A DNA stretch of 10,559 bases, taken from an uncultured Eubacteriales bacterium. GTDB taxonomy: Bacteria; Bacillota; Clostridia; Oscillospirales; Oscillospiraceae. Shown here piece after piece: positions 1 to 5,201 of this stretch (position 1 is the first letter of the stretch; the number at the start of each line of letters is the position of its first letter). Made by a program: the position numbers and the translations under genes. Location: NCBI GenBank assembly GCA_900550705.1, contig URTG01000051.1, positions 1-10,559 of the forward strand, written 5' to 3'. The notes beneath the pieces were generated by a model. The model was not told the origin of the DNA. It saw only the letters and a program-made list of their open reading frames with translations, and searched no databases.

Positions 1-1
1 T

Positions 2-772
2 TCTGAAATGCAAGGGAATATCATATCCATAGATTATGACCGCAGTTCGTGGCGATATATGCGCCATACACATAGTACTCCAAAAGAGGATCTCGAAGCA
101 TTCAAAATCGGCGGGACATATTCTTCGGAATGTGATACAATGGAACCATTCAAAATTTTGGGATCTTTCAAAGGCGGTGGAAGTGCCTATGGCGGTGAAT
201 GGAGACCGTCAAAACCAGCAGACCAACGATTTATTGGTAAGCCAGGGGAAATCAAGGTGTTTTACAAGAAAGATGGTACCAAGTACGAAACAAAAATCGG
301 CTTAGATGGGAGAGCCACTATGGAACGGCACTATACAGCGCATAGTCCAAACGGACTACATTCTAATCCTCACGATCATAAAATCAATTGGGACTTTCCA
401 AGAAAAGGTCTACCTAATCTTGAATCTGCAATCAATTACTGGGATGGTGACATTCCTGAATTTAAAAAATACAGCGGAGGAATCTCTATGCCGACTATTC
501 TTTACGATACCAGTACGCCGGAGGACAACCGGTTTCATACGCGCAGTGAATTCAAGGAATGTCTGATTCGGGGCGGTGAGATCGAATTTTCTTGGAAGGA
601 CCTTCGATATGGCACATTCGGGCTCAGCGATTCGTGTTATATCATTGCGCGGGCGGACGGAAGTCAAGAACTGCGCTGCGACACGCCGGACGGAATTCTT
701 GACTACATGGTCGGCTCTGATTTGCTCCGCGATGTCATTACCCAGGTCACTGTTTTGGACCGGACCATTTGA
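2..772 (+). CDS. C-terminal part of a phage/polymorphic-toxin-associated protein (5' end outside window)
   Basis: The frame is open to the left edge and no ribosome-binding site precedes the first ATG at 8, so the true start probably lies outside the window. Numbering from that ATG, residues 50-75 are Gly-rich. Residues 97-128 carry a conserved-looking block ending in HSNPHDHKINW, rich in His, Asp and Asn. From memory this resembles the C-terminal domain of Firmicute proteins linked to phage heads or polymorphic toxins; I cannot name a Pfam family. Residues 161-254 form a second module (EFKECLIRGGEIEFSW ... LRDVITQVTVLDRTI) that I recall as a separate small protein next to such toxins. No signal peptide or membrane segment is visible. 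The first 480 bases are clearly AT-richer and use more A/T-ending codons than the rest of the window, which fits horizontal acquisition. Any toxin or nuclease activity is inference. Confidence 0.5.
   Translation, partial: SEMQGNIISIDYDRSSWRYMRHTHSTPKEDLEAFKIGGTYSSECDTMEPFKILGSFKGGGSAYGGEWRPSKPADQRFIGKPGEIKVFYKKDGTKYETKIGLDGRATMERHYTAHSPNGLHSNPHDHKINWDFPRKGLPNLESAINYWDGDIPEFKKYSGGISMPTILYDTSTPEDNRFHTRSEFKECLIRGGEIEFSWKDLRYGTFGLSDSCYIIARADGSQELRCDTPDGILDYMVGSDLLRDVITQVTVLDRTI
488..772 (+). CDS. Possible internally initiated 94-aa small protein, immunity-like or accessory
   Basis: An ATG at 488, in frame with the larger reading frame, follows GGAGG (476-480) at 7 bases, the best-placed Shine-Dalgarno site in this part of the window. 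It would start a 94-residue protein, MPTILYDTSTPEDNRF..., ending at the same TGA (770-772). The module has an acidic, aromatic-rich composition with no membrane segment. The C-terminal pattern (ILDYMVGSDLLRDVITQVTVLDRT) is familiar from small uncharacterised Clostridia proteins encoded beside toxin-like genes, which would suit an immunity or accessory role; this is recollection plus inference. Two readings are possible: a downstream gene whose upstream neighbour has lost its stop codon, making a fusion, or a designed internal start yielding both fused and free forms. The DNA is less AT-rich than the part before 480. Confidence 0.5.
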   Translation: MPTILYDTSTPEDNRFHTRSEFKECLIRGGEIEFSWKDLRYGTFGLSDSCYIIARADGSQELRCDTPDGILDYMVGSDLLRDVITQVTVLDRTI

Positions 773-807
773 ATCCCTATGCCGATTTCTGTGACGGCGC
801 ACCTGTA

Positions 808-882
808 GGGGCCGATTCCCCCTATCAGGGGGAAATGTCCCGAAGGGACAAAAGGGGTAGGGACCGATGTCCTCATCGGCCC
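808..882. repeat. Cluster of three perfect hairpins, REP-like intergenic element
   Basis: The stems are CCCCCT/AGGGGG (818-823 with 827-832, 3-base loop), TGTCCC/GGGACA (836-841 with 845-850, loop GAA) and CCGATG/CATCGG (864-869 with 874-879), the last extended by GGG 860-862 and CCC 880-882 around a bulged A. An outer pair, GGGCCGAT (809-816) and ATCGGCCC (875-882), closes the whole element. None is followed by a T-run, so it is not a standard terminator. The style matches palindromic repeats common in intergenic DNA of Oscillospirales; copy number in this genome cannot be seen here. Confidence 0.55.
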
Positions 883-1026
883 GTTTCGGTTGTGTATTGG
901 TTGACGTCTGCTTTTCCACCGGTCTTACCCCCGATCCGTTTTCCATTTTCCTCCTCTCACCCCCTCTGCGTAAGGTGCGCGGCGGCGGGGTGGGCGGGGG
1001 ACTTTTTTATGCCCAAAAACGACCGT

Positions 1027-1061
1027 AAAAAATCGGCTCCCCCTTGGCGGAAGGGGAGCCG
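1027..1061 (-). terminator. Rho-independent terminator, end of the minus-strand suf-nnrD transcript or of a small RNA
   Basis: CGGCTCCCC (1034-1042) pairs perfectly with GGGGAGCCG (1053-1061). Read on the minus strand the stem is followed by one A and six T (1032-1027). The plus side has no T-run, so the terminator acts on minus-strand transcription. It lies about 220 bases beyond the nnrD stop. Confidence 0.75.
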
Positions 1062-1219
1062 AACCAGAGACCGGCGGCGGGAGCGGACCAGGAGAGAGAG
1101 CGCCGACTCACGCTGTCCGCCGGATAGGGAGACCCGAGAAAAAAGTGAGGAAAAACTCGGGAGTCCAGCAAAGCAGAAAAGGGAGCGTCCGGACGAAGGA
1201 ACGTCCCTTTACGACCTTC
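1062..1219 (-). ncRNA. Candidate structured RNA or structured 3' UTR upstream of the terminator
   Basis: No protein gene is supported between 1062 and 1280, yet the stretch is dense in pairing. AAAGGGA (1178-1184) pairs with TCCCTTT (1204-1210), and a palindrome CGTCCGGACG lies inside (1186-1195). CCCGAG (1133-1138) pairs with CTCGGG (1156-1161). GCGGAC (1083-1088) pairs with GTCCGC (1115-1120) and encloses AGCG/CGCT (1099-1102 with 1111-1114). On the minus strand a TATAAT (1220-1225) precedes the block and the terminator at 1061-1027 closes it, giving a unit of about 190 bases. The -35 at a suitable distance is poor (CACCCA), so the block may simply be the 3' UTR of nnrD. I checked by eye for SRP RNA, tmRNA and RNase P signatures and found none; 6S RNA cannot be excluded. 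Confidence 0.3.
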
Positions 1220-1280
1220 ATTATATCCGCTTTGGCATAAAATGGGTGTAAATGAAAAAGCGGCTGATATAAAAGAATGG

Positions 1281-2165
1281 TTAAGACGGTTCCTCCAGGG
1301 GGCGGAGCACCTGGGGCAGCGTCTCGAGCATATCCCCGGGGAGCATGGCGGTCTCGCCCAGGGCCTGGGCGCAGCGGTCCCCGGCCTGGCCGTGGAGGAG
1401 CACCGCCGCAGCAGCCAGGGTGGGCAGATCGTAGGCCGCCCGCAGCAGGGGCTGGCCCAGCAGGGCGGCCAACATTCCAGCCAGCACATCCCCGCTGCCC
1501 CCGGTGGCCATGCCGGGGTTGCCCGTGCCGTTGCGCCAGGCCCGTCCGTCCGCTGCGGCGGTGATGGTGTGCCGCCCCTTCAGCACCACCGTGCAGCGGT
1601 GGGCGGCGGCAAAGCGCCGGGCGGCCTCCAGCCGGTGCTGGACGGGGAGGGCACAGCCGGTCAGCCGGGCAAATTCCCCCTCGTGGGGGGTGAGCACCGT
1701 GGGGCCGGGGCGGCGGTCCAGCAGCTCCGGGCAGGGGGCGATGGCGTTCAGCCCGTCGGCGTCCAGCACCACGGGGCAGTCCAGCTGCTCCAGCAGGGCC
1801 TGAACCCGCCGCCGGGTCTCCGGGGCCTGGCCCAGCCCCGGGCCGATGAGCACCGCGTCGCACCCCCGGGCCCGGTCCAGCAGGGGGCCGTCCTCCTCCG
1901 GCAGGGGGAAGGGCATGGCCTCCTCGCACTTCACGGCCGCGATGGGGTAGATGTCCCGGGGCACCCCCAGGAACACCAGCCCCGCCCCGGTCCGCAGGGC
2001 GGCCCGGGATGCCAGAATGGGCGCGCCGGTAAAGCCCACGCTGCCCGCCACAATGAGCAGCCGGCCGAAGTTCCCCTTGTGGGCCTCCCGGGGCCGCCGG
2101 GGCAGGGAGAAGGGCAGGTCCTCCGGGGCGTTGACCTGCCGCACCGGGAGGGTAGAATAGTCCAT
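1281..2165 (-). CDS. nnrD: ADP/ATP-dependent NAD(P)H-hydrate dehydratase (stand-alone)
   Basis: This is a 294-residue ribokinase-fold enzyme that restores NAD(P)H from its damaged hydrated form, using ADP in bacteria; it is cytosolic. Visible family motifs are GSVGFTGAP (41-49) followed by the ALRTGAGLV helix, LIGPGLG (106-112), VLDADGLNAI (133-142), LTPHEGEFARL (158-168), VVLKG (193-197) and the active-site loop GNPGMATGGSGDVLAG (215-230), with Asp226 the expected catalytic residue. HGQAGD (258-263) also fits the family. The N-terminal NnrE epimerase domain found in fused bacterial versions is absent, so this is the dehydratase half only. The ATG at 2165 is chosen because AAGGAG sits 7 bases upstream; a longer open frame to 2414 runs antisense through the sufB-like gene and is rejected. 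It follows that gene by 56 bases on the same strand, probably cotranscribed. The Shine-Dalgarno site lies within or at the end of a 39-bp interspersed repeat. Confidence 0.93.
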   Translation of the reverse strand: MDYSTLPVRQVNAPEDLPFSLPRRPREAHKGNFGRLLIVAGSVGFTGAPILASRAALRTGAGLVFLGVPRDIYPIAAVKCEEAMPFPLPEEDGPLLDRARGCDAVLIGPGLGQAPETRRRVQALLEQLDCPVVLDADGLNAIAPCPELLDRRPGPTVLTPHEGEFARLTGCALPVQHRLEAARRFAAAHRCTVVLKGRHTITAAADGRAWRNGTGNPGMATGGSGDVLAGMLAALLGQPLLRAAYDLPTLAAAAVLLHGQAGDRCAQALGETAMLPGDMLETLPQVLRPLEEPS

Positions 2166-2173
2166 AGAGAAGC

Positions 2174-2212
2174 TCCTTCCGAATCCTTTGGCTGGAAGGA
2201 CTTTTTCGACAG
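2174..2212 (-). repeat. 39-bp interspersed repeat, copy 1 (other copy at 10500-10538, opposite strand)
   Basis: Read on the minus strand it begins CTGTCGAAAAAGTCCTTCC and ends GGATTCGGAAGGA; 37 of 39 positions match the second copy. It fills most of the gap between the sufB-like gene and nnrD. Its ends TCCTTCC and GGAAGGA can pair into a 7-bp hairpin whose 3' arm overlaps the nnrD Shine-Dalgarno site. Confidence 0.85.
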
Positions 2213-2221
2213 CCTGTTCGA

Positions 2222-3139
2222 TTACTTCAAAAATCCGTTGACGATCTGCTCCTCGGCCTCTTTCTCCGTGAGACCCAGGGTTTGCAGCTTGATGAGCTGC
2301 TCGCCGGCGATCTTGCCGATGGCGGCCTCGTGGACCAGCTGGGCGTCCAGGCAGTTGGCCGTCACCTCGGGGATGGCGGAGACCACGCCCTGGTCCATGA
2401 TGATGGCGTCGCACTCCGAGTGTCCGTAGCAGGGGGCGTTGCCGTTGATCCGGGCCAGAAACACCTGGTGAGAGCTGTCACGGGCCACACTGCGGGAGAT
2501 CACGTTGGTGCGGCAGCCCTCGCCGTCCAGGTCCACGGTGAAGTCGGACTTGGCGTGCTGCTTGCCGTGGGTCATGACCTTCTCCTTGATGATGAGGGTG
2601 GAGGCGGGCCCCAGCTTGGCGCGGGTGGTGCGGATGGTGGAGTCCACGCCCTTGATCTGGGTGGTCTCCATCTCCATGTAGCTGCCCTCGCCCAGCTCCA
2701 CCACGGTGGTGGGGTTCATAATGTTCTCGCCCATGCCGTCGCCCTCGCCGTAGTGGCGCTCCACATAGCGGACCCGGGCGTTTTTGCCCACATAGAAGGT
2801 GTGGATGCCGGAATGCTCCGCGTTCTGCACGCCGCAGTTGTGAATGCCGCAGCCGGCCACAATGACCACGTCGCAGTCGTCCCCCACGAAAAAGTCGTTA
2901 TAGACGGTGTCGGTCAGGCCGCTCTCGCTGAGGACCACGGGGATGTGCACCGACTCGTTCTTGGTGCCGGGCTTGATGATGATGTCGATACCGTCCTTGT
3001 CGGTCTTGGAGACGATCTCGATGTGGGCGGTGGAGTTCCGGGCGGCCTTTTTGCCGTTGGCCCGGATGTTATAGGCCCCCTCGGGCATCTCGTGGAGACC
3101 GGCCACCTGCTCCAGCAGGCTTTTCTGAATTGCGTCCAT
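2222..3139 (-). CDS. sufB: SufB/SufD-family Fe-S cluster assembly scaffold protein (SmsB-like)
   Basis: This 305-residue protein belongs to the SufB/SufD beta-helix family that, with the SufC ATPase, builds Fe-S clusters in the cytosol. The C-terminal signature is clear: HEAAIGKI at 270-277, then a GLTEKEAEEQIVNGF-type helical tail, as in SufB and SufD. Cys263 lies just before the HEA motif, near where SufB carries its key cysteine; further Cys residues (237, 243 and the GCGIHNCG region) may matter. At about 305 residues it is much shorter than classical SufB (about 470) and SufD (about 420), and matches the one-subunit scaffold of reduced SUF systems (SmsCB). AGGAGG lies 7 bases before the ATG at 3139. 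It follows sufC by 22 bases. No sufS, sufU or sufD is nearby, so cysteine desulfurase must come from elsewhere. The choice between names SufB, SufD and SmsB is uncertain; the family is not. Confidence 0.9.
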   Translation of the reverse strand: MDAIQKSLLEQVAGLHEMPEGAYNIRANGKKAARNSTAHIEIVSKTDKDGIDIIIKPGTKNESVHIPVVLSESGLTDTVYNDFFVGDDCDVVIVAGCGIHNCGVQNAEHSGIHTFYVGKNARVRYVERHYGEGDGMGENIMNPTTVVELGEGSYMEMETTQIKGVDSTIRTTRAKLGPASTLIIKEKVMTHGKQHAKSDFTVDLDGEGCRTNVISRSVARDSSHQVFLARINGNAPCYGHSECDAIIMDQGVVSAIPEVTANCLDAQLVHEAAIGKIAGEQLIKLQTLGLTEKEAEEQIVNGFLK

Positions 3140-3161
3140 GTTGCTTCCTCCTCTCGTATCC

Positions 3162-3893
3162 TCAGCGCAGCTTGTCCGTCAGGGCACTGCACACCGCGGG
3201 GGACGACTCCCCCAGCAGCTGGGGCAGCACCTGGCTGCCCGGGCCGTCCTGCCGCACCCGGCCGTCGGCCAGGACCACGATCCGGTCGGCGATGTTCAGG
3301 ATACGCTCCTGGTGGGAGATGATAAGGATGGAGCCGTTGATCTTTTCGTGCAGATGCTCAAACACCTGGATGAGGTTGGAGAAGGACCACAGGTCGATGC
3401 CCGCCTCCGGCTCGTCAAAGACGGAGAGCTTGGTGCTCCGGGCCATGATCATGGCGATCTCGATGCGCTTGAGCTCGCCGCCGGACAGGGAGGCGTCCAC
3501 CTCCCGGTCGATGTAATCCTTGGCGCACAGACCCACCTCAGACAGGTAGGCGCAGGCCTCGGGCACGCCGATGTTCTTCCCGCTGGCCAGGGTGATGAGG
3601 TCCTTCACCGTCAGCCCCTTGAAGCGGACGGGCTGCTGAAAGGCGAAGCTCACCCCCAGCCGGGCTCGCTCGGTCACGCCCAGGTCGGTGATGTCCTGGC
3701 CGTCCAGCAGGATCTTGCCCTCCGTGGGCTGGAGAATACCGGCGATCACCTTGGCAAGGGTGGACTTGCCGCCGCCGTTGGGGCCGGTGATGGCCACAAA
3801 GCGCTCTTGAATGGACAGGTTGATGTCGTGCAGAATATTTTTCTCCGCGCCGTCCTGCTCCACCTCGTAGCTGATGTGCTGTAATTCTAACAT
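3162..3893 (-). CDS. sufC: Fe-S cluster assembly ATPase SufC (SmsC-like)
   Basis: A 243-residue ABC-type ATPase without membrane segments, of the length typical for SufC (about 245-260). Motifs in order are Walker A GPNGGGKST (37-45), Q-loop FQQP (85-88), ABC signature LSGGELKR (136-143), Walker B with D-loop LSVFDEPEAGID (156-167) and the switch histidine in IISHQERIL (H194). FDEPEAGID in place of the usual LDEPDSGLD is close to reduced SUF systems. The protein energises assembly on the partner scaffold encoded 22 bases downstream. The ATG at 3893 has a moderate ribosome-binding site (GGGGGAA). It is the first gene of a probable sufC-sufB-nnrD operon, with a promoter at 3974-4002 and two small hairpins in the leader. 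Confidence 0.95.
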   Translation of the reverse strand: MLELQHISYEVEQDGAEKNILHDINLSIQERFVAITGPNGGGKSTLAKVIAGILQPTEGKILLDGQDITDLGVTERARLGVSFAFQQPVRFKGLTVKDLITLASGKNIGVPEACAYLSEVGLCAKDYIDREVDASLSGGELKRIEIAMIMARSTKLSVFDEPEAGIDLWSFSNLIQVFEHLHEKINGSILIISHQERILNIADRIVVLADGRVRQDGPGSQVLPQLLGESSPAVCSALTDKLR

Positions 3894-3912
3894 GGAGTTC
3901 CCCCGTAGTTCC

Positions 3913-3953
3913 GCGGTCCTTCCGACCGCTGTTTTTGCTGTCCTGTTGGGACA
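3913..3953 (-). promoter_or_regulatory. Paired hairpins in the sufC leader
   Basis: GCGGTC (3913-3918) pairs perfectly with GACCGC (3924-3929), and TGTCC (3939-3943) with GGACA (3949-3953), each around a 5-base loop. Both lie in the untranslated leader of sufC, between the promoter and the ribosome-binding site. They could modulate translation or stability; neither has the form of a terminator on the minus strand. Confidence 0.4.
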
Positions 3954-3973
3954 AATTCTTCCCTAGTGTCCCC

Positions 3974-4002
3974 ATTTTATCACTGTCCTATGAAATTGTC
4001 CA
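3974..4002 (-). promoter_or_regulatory. Sigma-A promoter for the sufC-sufB-nnrD operon
   Basis: On the minus strand, -35 TGGACA (4002-3997) and -10 TAAAAT (3979-3974) are separated by exactly 17 bases, placing the transcript start near 3967 and leaving a leader of about 75 bases. The motif GGACA occurs four times between 3939 and 4001, which may be a regulator site or chance. No recognisable IscR/Rrf2 operator was identified. Confidence 0.65.
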
Positions 4003-4126
4003 ACATATTTTCCTGTGGATAAGTGGGTTTATTGTTCTTAACAGGATGTAAACGGTTTCCCCCGGTGTTTTTGCGGCCTGTTGACGAAATGGGCCGGGAG
4101 CTTAACAGCAATTTTGCGGACTGCTG

Positions 4127-4135
4127 TGGTATCAT
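4127..4135 (+). promoter_or_regulatory. Possible extended -10 promoter for the PH-like membrane protein gene
   Basis: TGGTATCAT is a TGn-extended -10 element 54 bases before the start codon of the gene at 4190. No good -35 lies at the correct distance, which is tolerable for an extended -10. The gene is divergent from sufC, so the 296-base gap (3894-4189) holds promoters for both. Confidence 0.35.
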
Positions 4136-4189
4136 TTTCTCAGCAAAGAAACCGGCCCCGCAGGGCGCGGAGAAAAGGAGAAATGGACT

Positions 4190-4738
4190 ATGAACGAGGG
4201 TTGGAACAGCATTTTGGTGGATGGGGAGCAGATCCTCTGGACCGGAAAGCCCGTCCGGGCGGGGTGGAAAAAGAGTCCCGACCGCAGCGGAATTTACACC
4301 AAGCTGGCGGTGTGCGCGGCGGCGCTGGTGCTGTCCATCCTGTGGCTGACCATGGAGATCATCCCCAAGTCCGGCCTGGGCGTGGCGGCGGTGCTGTTCG
4401 TCTGTATCAACGTGGTGCCCGTAACCCTGGTGTTCCACGCCTTCCACGATGAAAAGCTGCTGGAGAAGGACAGCTCCTATGTGATCACCAACCGCCGCGT
4501 CATGGCGGAGGTGAAGGGCGAGGTCATGGCCATGGAGCGCACCCCCTCGCTCACCTGCGCCAGCGACGAATGGGACGGCCAGTACGGCAACGTGACCTTC
4601 GGCCAGGCCATCCAGCGCCCCCGCACCCGCAGCCGCCTGGACGCCGTCCTGGGCATCAAGGACGACGACCGGAACGTCACCGGCATGGTCTTCTACCACG
4701 TAGACGACCCCAAGGCCGTGGCTGCCCTGGCGAAGTAA
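4190..4738 (+). CDS. Small membrane protein with two TM helices and a bacterial PH-like domain
   Basis: A 182-residue protein. The N-terminus (GEQILWTGKP, 12-21) has the form seen in bacterial PH-domain membrane proteins, where a short cytoplasmic stretch precedes a helical hairpin. Two hydrophobic segments follow, about 38-58 and 62-85. The soluble tail (86-182) opens with YVITNRRVMAE (97-107), the typical strand motif of bacterial PH-like folds, and ends with FYHVDDPKAVAALAK, as in proteins whose last helix packs on that fold. Function is unknown; a role in membrane organisation or stress sensing would be a guess. GGAG lies 9 bases before the ATG. An overlapping ATG at 4183 is in another frame and gives no protein-like sequence. 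It is a single-gene unit ending at the terminator 4752-4798 and divergent from sufC, with no clear functional link to it. Confidence 0.65.
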   Translation: MNEGWNSILVDGEQILWTGKPVRAGWKKSPDRSGIYTKLAVCAAALVLSILWLTMEIIPKSGLGVAAVLFVCINVVPVTLVFHAFHDEKLLEKDSSYVITNRRVMAEVKGEVMAMERTPSLTCASDEWDGQYGNVTFGQAIQRPRTRSRLDAVLGIKDDDRNVTGMVFYHVDDPKAVAALAK

Positions 4739-4751
4739 GGATATAAGCAAC

Positions 4752-4798
4752 AAAAAATCTGCTGCACACACCTGGGGAGGGAGTGCAGCAGATTTCTT
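4752..4798. terminator. Bidirectional rho-independent terminator
   Basis: AAATCTGCTGCAC (4755-4767) pairs perfectly over 13 bases with GTGCAGCAGATTT (4783-4795). On the minus strand the stem runs into six T (4757-4752), a strong terminator for leftward transcripts from the 5.1 kb promoter and perhaps from thiI. On the plus strand the tail is TTTCTT, weaker but adequate for the gene at 4190-4738. Confidence 0.85.
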
Positions 4799-4818
4799 AT
4801 GGAATGACAGGTGCTAGT

Positions 4819-4902
4819 TTAGCGGAGATCGTCTCCCGCCAGATTTTCCTCAAACAGGGCGGCGCTTCGGTAGAGGATCGGCAGCATATCTTTTTTCTGC
4901 AT
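4819..4902 (-). pseudogene. 27-codon ORF, probable 5' remnant of a PBECR4-like nuclease-toxin gene
   Basis: The ORF (MQKKDMLPILYRSAALFEENLAGDDLR) has an AGGGAG ribosome-binding site 5 bases before the ATG, then stops with TAA. Its pattern, a short charged start followed by ILYRSAALFEENLAG, resembles from memory the very beginning of PBECR4-type proteins (phage-associated nuclease-toxin families), which continue with a strand and a helical core. Here nothing more of the protein follows before the terminator at 4797-4752, so the rest appears deleted. It is the only translated-looking element of the transcription unit that starts near 5136. Alternatives are a genuine small protein or a leader peptide. 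The family assignment is weak because only 27 residues are available. Confidence 0.35.
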
Positions 4903-5136
4903 GACGGCTCCCTGCTTTCTCTCTAAAAATTTAGAGGGAGAGCCACCCTCCGCAGAGTAGTGCAACTCTCCCTCAATGACCGGTTTTATCGTAGTCCGCC
5001 TACCACCTCTCTCACGAGAGGTCAAACGTGTCGGGTGAAGCGCCACCCGCGGCCGCAGAATAGAGTATCCTGCCAGATGTGTCGGATTGACATTGTGCCG
5101 GCCGCACAGCCCATGGAGTACCATGGGAGTCTTGCT
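4903..5136 (-). ncRNA. Highly structured transcribed leader or small RNA
   Basis: Downstream of a strong promoter, 234 bases contain five perfect hairpins: CCATGG-centred 7-bp stem (5110-5116 with 5121-5127), TGTGC/GCACA (5094-5098 with 5104-5108), CGGGTG/CACCCG (5032-5037 with 5044-5049), ACCTCTC/GAGAGGT (5005-5011 with 5016-5022, minus-strand loop GTGA, a GNRA tetraloop) and CTCTAAA/TTTAGAG (4921-4927 with 4930-4936). GAGGGAGAG (4934-4942) and CTCTCCCTC (4966-4974) add a 9-bp long-range stem that partly competes with the last. No long protein-like frame is present. It could be a regulatory leader for the truncated ORF at 4902-4819, an independent small RNA, or a palindromic repeat element. 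I recognise no named RNA family. Confidence 0.4.
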
Positions 5137-5142
5137 GACTTC

Positions 5143-5171
5143 ATTATAACCAAAGGGCGATAAGAAGTCAA
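5143..5171 (-). promoter_or_regulatory. Near-consensus sigma-A promoter with flanking inverted repeat
   Basis: On the minus strand, -35 TTGACT (5171-5166) and -10 TATAAT (5148-5143) are spaced by exactly 17 bases; transcription should begin near 5136. A perfect 7-bp inverted repeat, TGACTTC (5136-5142) and GAAGTCA (5164-5170), brackets the core promoter, overlapping the -35 and the start site, as an operator might. Another short inverted repeat, GCATA/TATGC (5172-5187), lies just upstream. Confidence 0.75.
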
Positions 5172-5201
5172 GCATATCAGTGTATGCAGAGACGGTGTAA
5201 A

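Noticed and set aside
1062..1219. SRP RNA, tmRNA or RNase P RNA
   Set aside because: The conserved cores of these RNAs were looked for by eye on both strands and not found.
769..1251. Plus-strand frame through 769-1251
   Set aside because: It translates the palindromic element, the terminator and the structured region; Arg-rich, no ribosome-binding site, no protein-like pattern.
2166..2414. N-terminal extension of nnrD into the sufB-like gene
   Set aside because: The extension reads the neighbouring gene in a wrong frame (Arg/His/Pro-rich), while the ATG at 2165 has a proper ribosome-binding site and suits the family length.
2282..3322. Plus-strand frame rich in His, Val, Gly and Leu opposite the sufB-like gene
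   Set aside because: Simple repetitive composition characteristic of an antisense shadow.
4014..4022. TGTGGATAA, a perfect reverse DnaA box
   Set aside because: Only one box was seen, with no cluster or AT-rich unwinding region and no replication genes nearby; chance is the simplest reading.
4960..5163. Plus-strand 67-codon frame opposite the structured leader
   Set aside because: No ribosome-binding site, and the DNA is better explained by the minus-strand promoter and hairpins.
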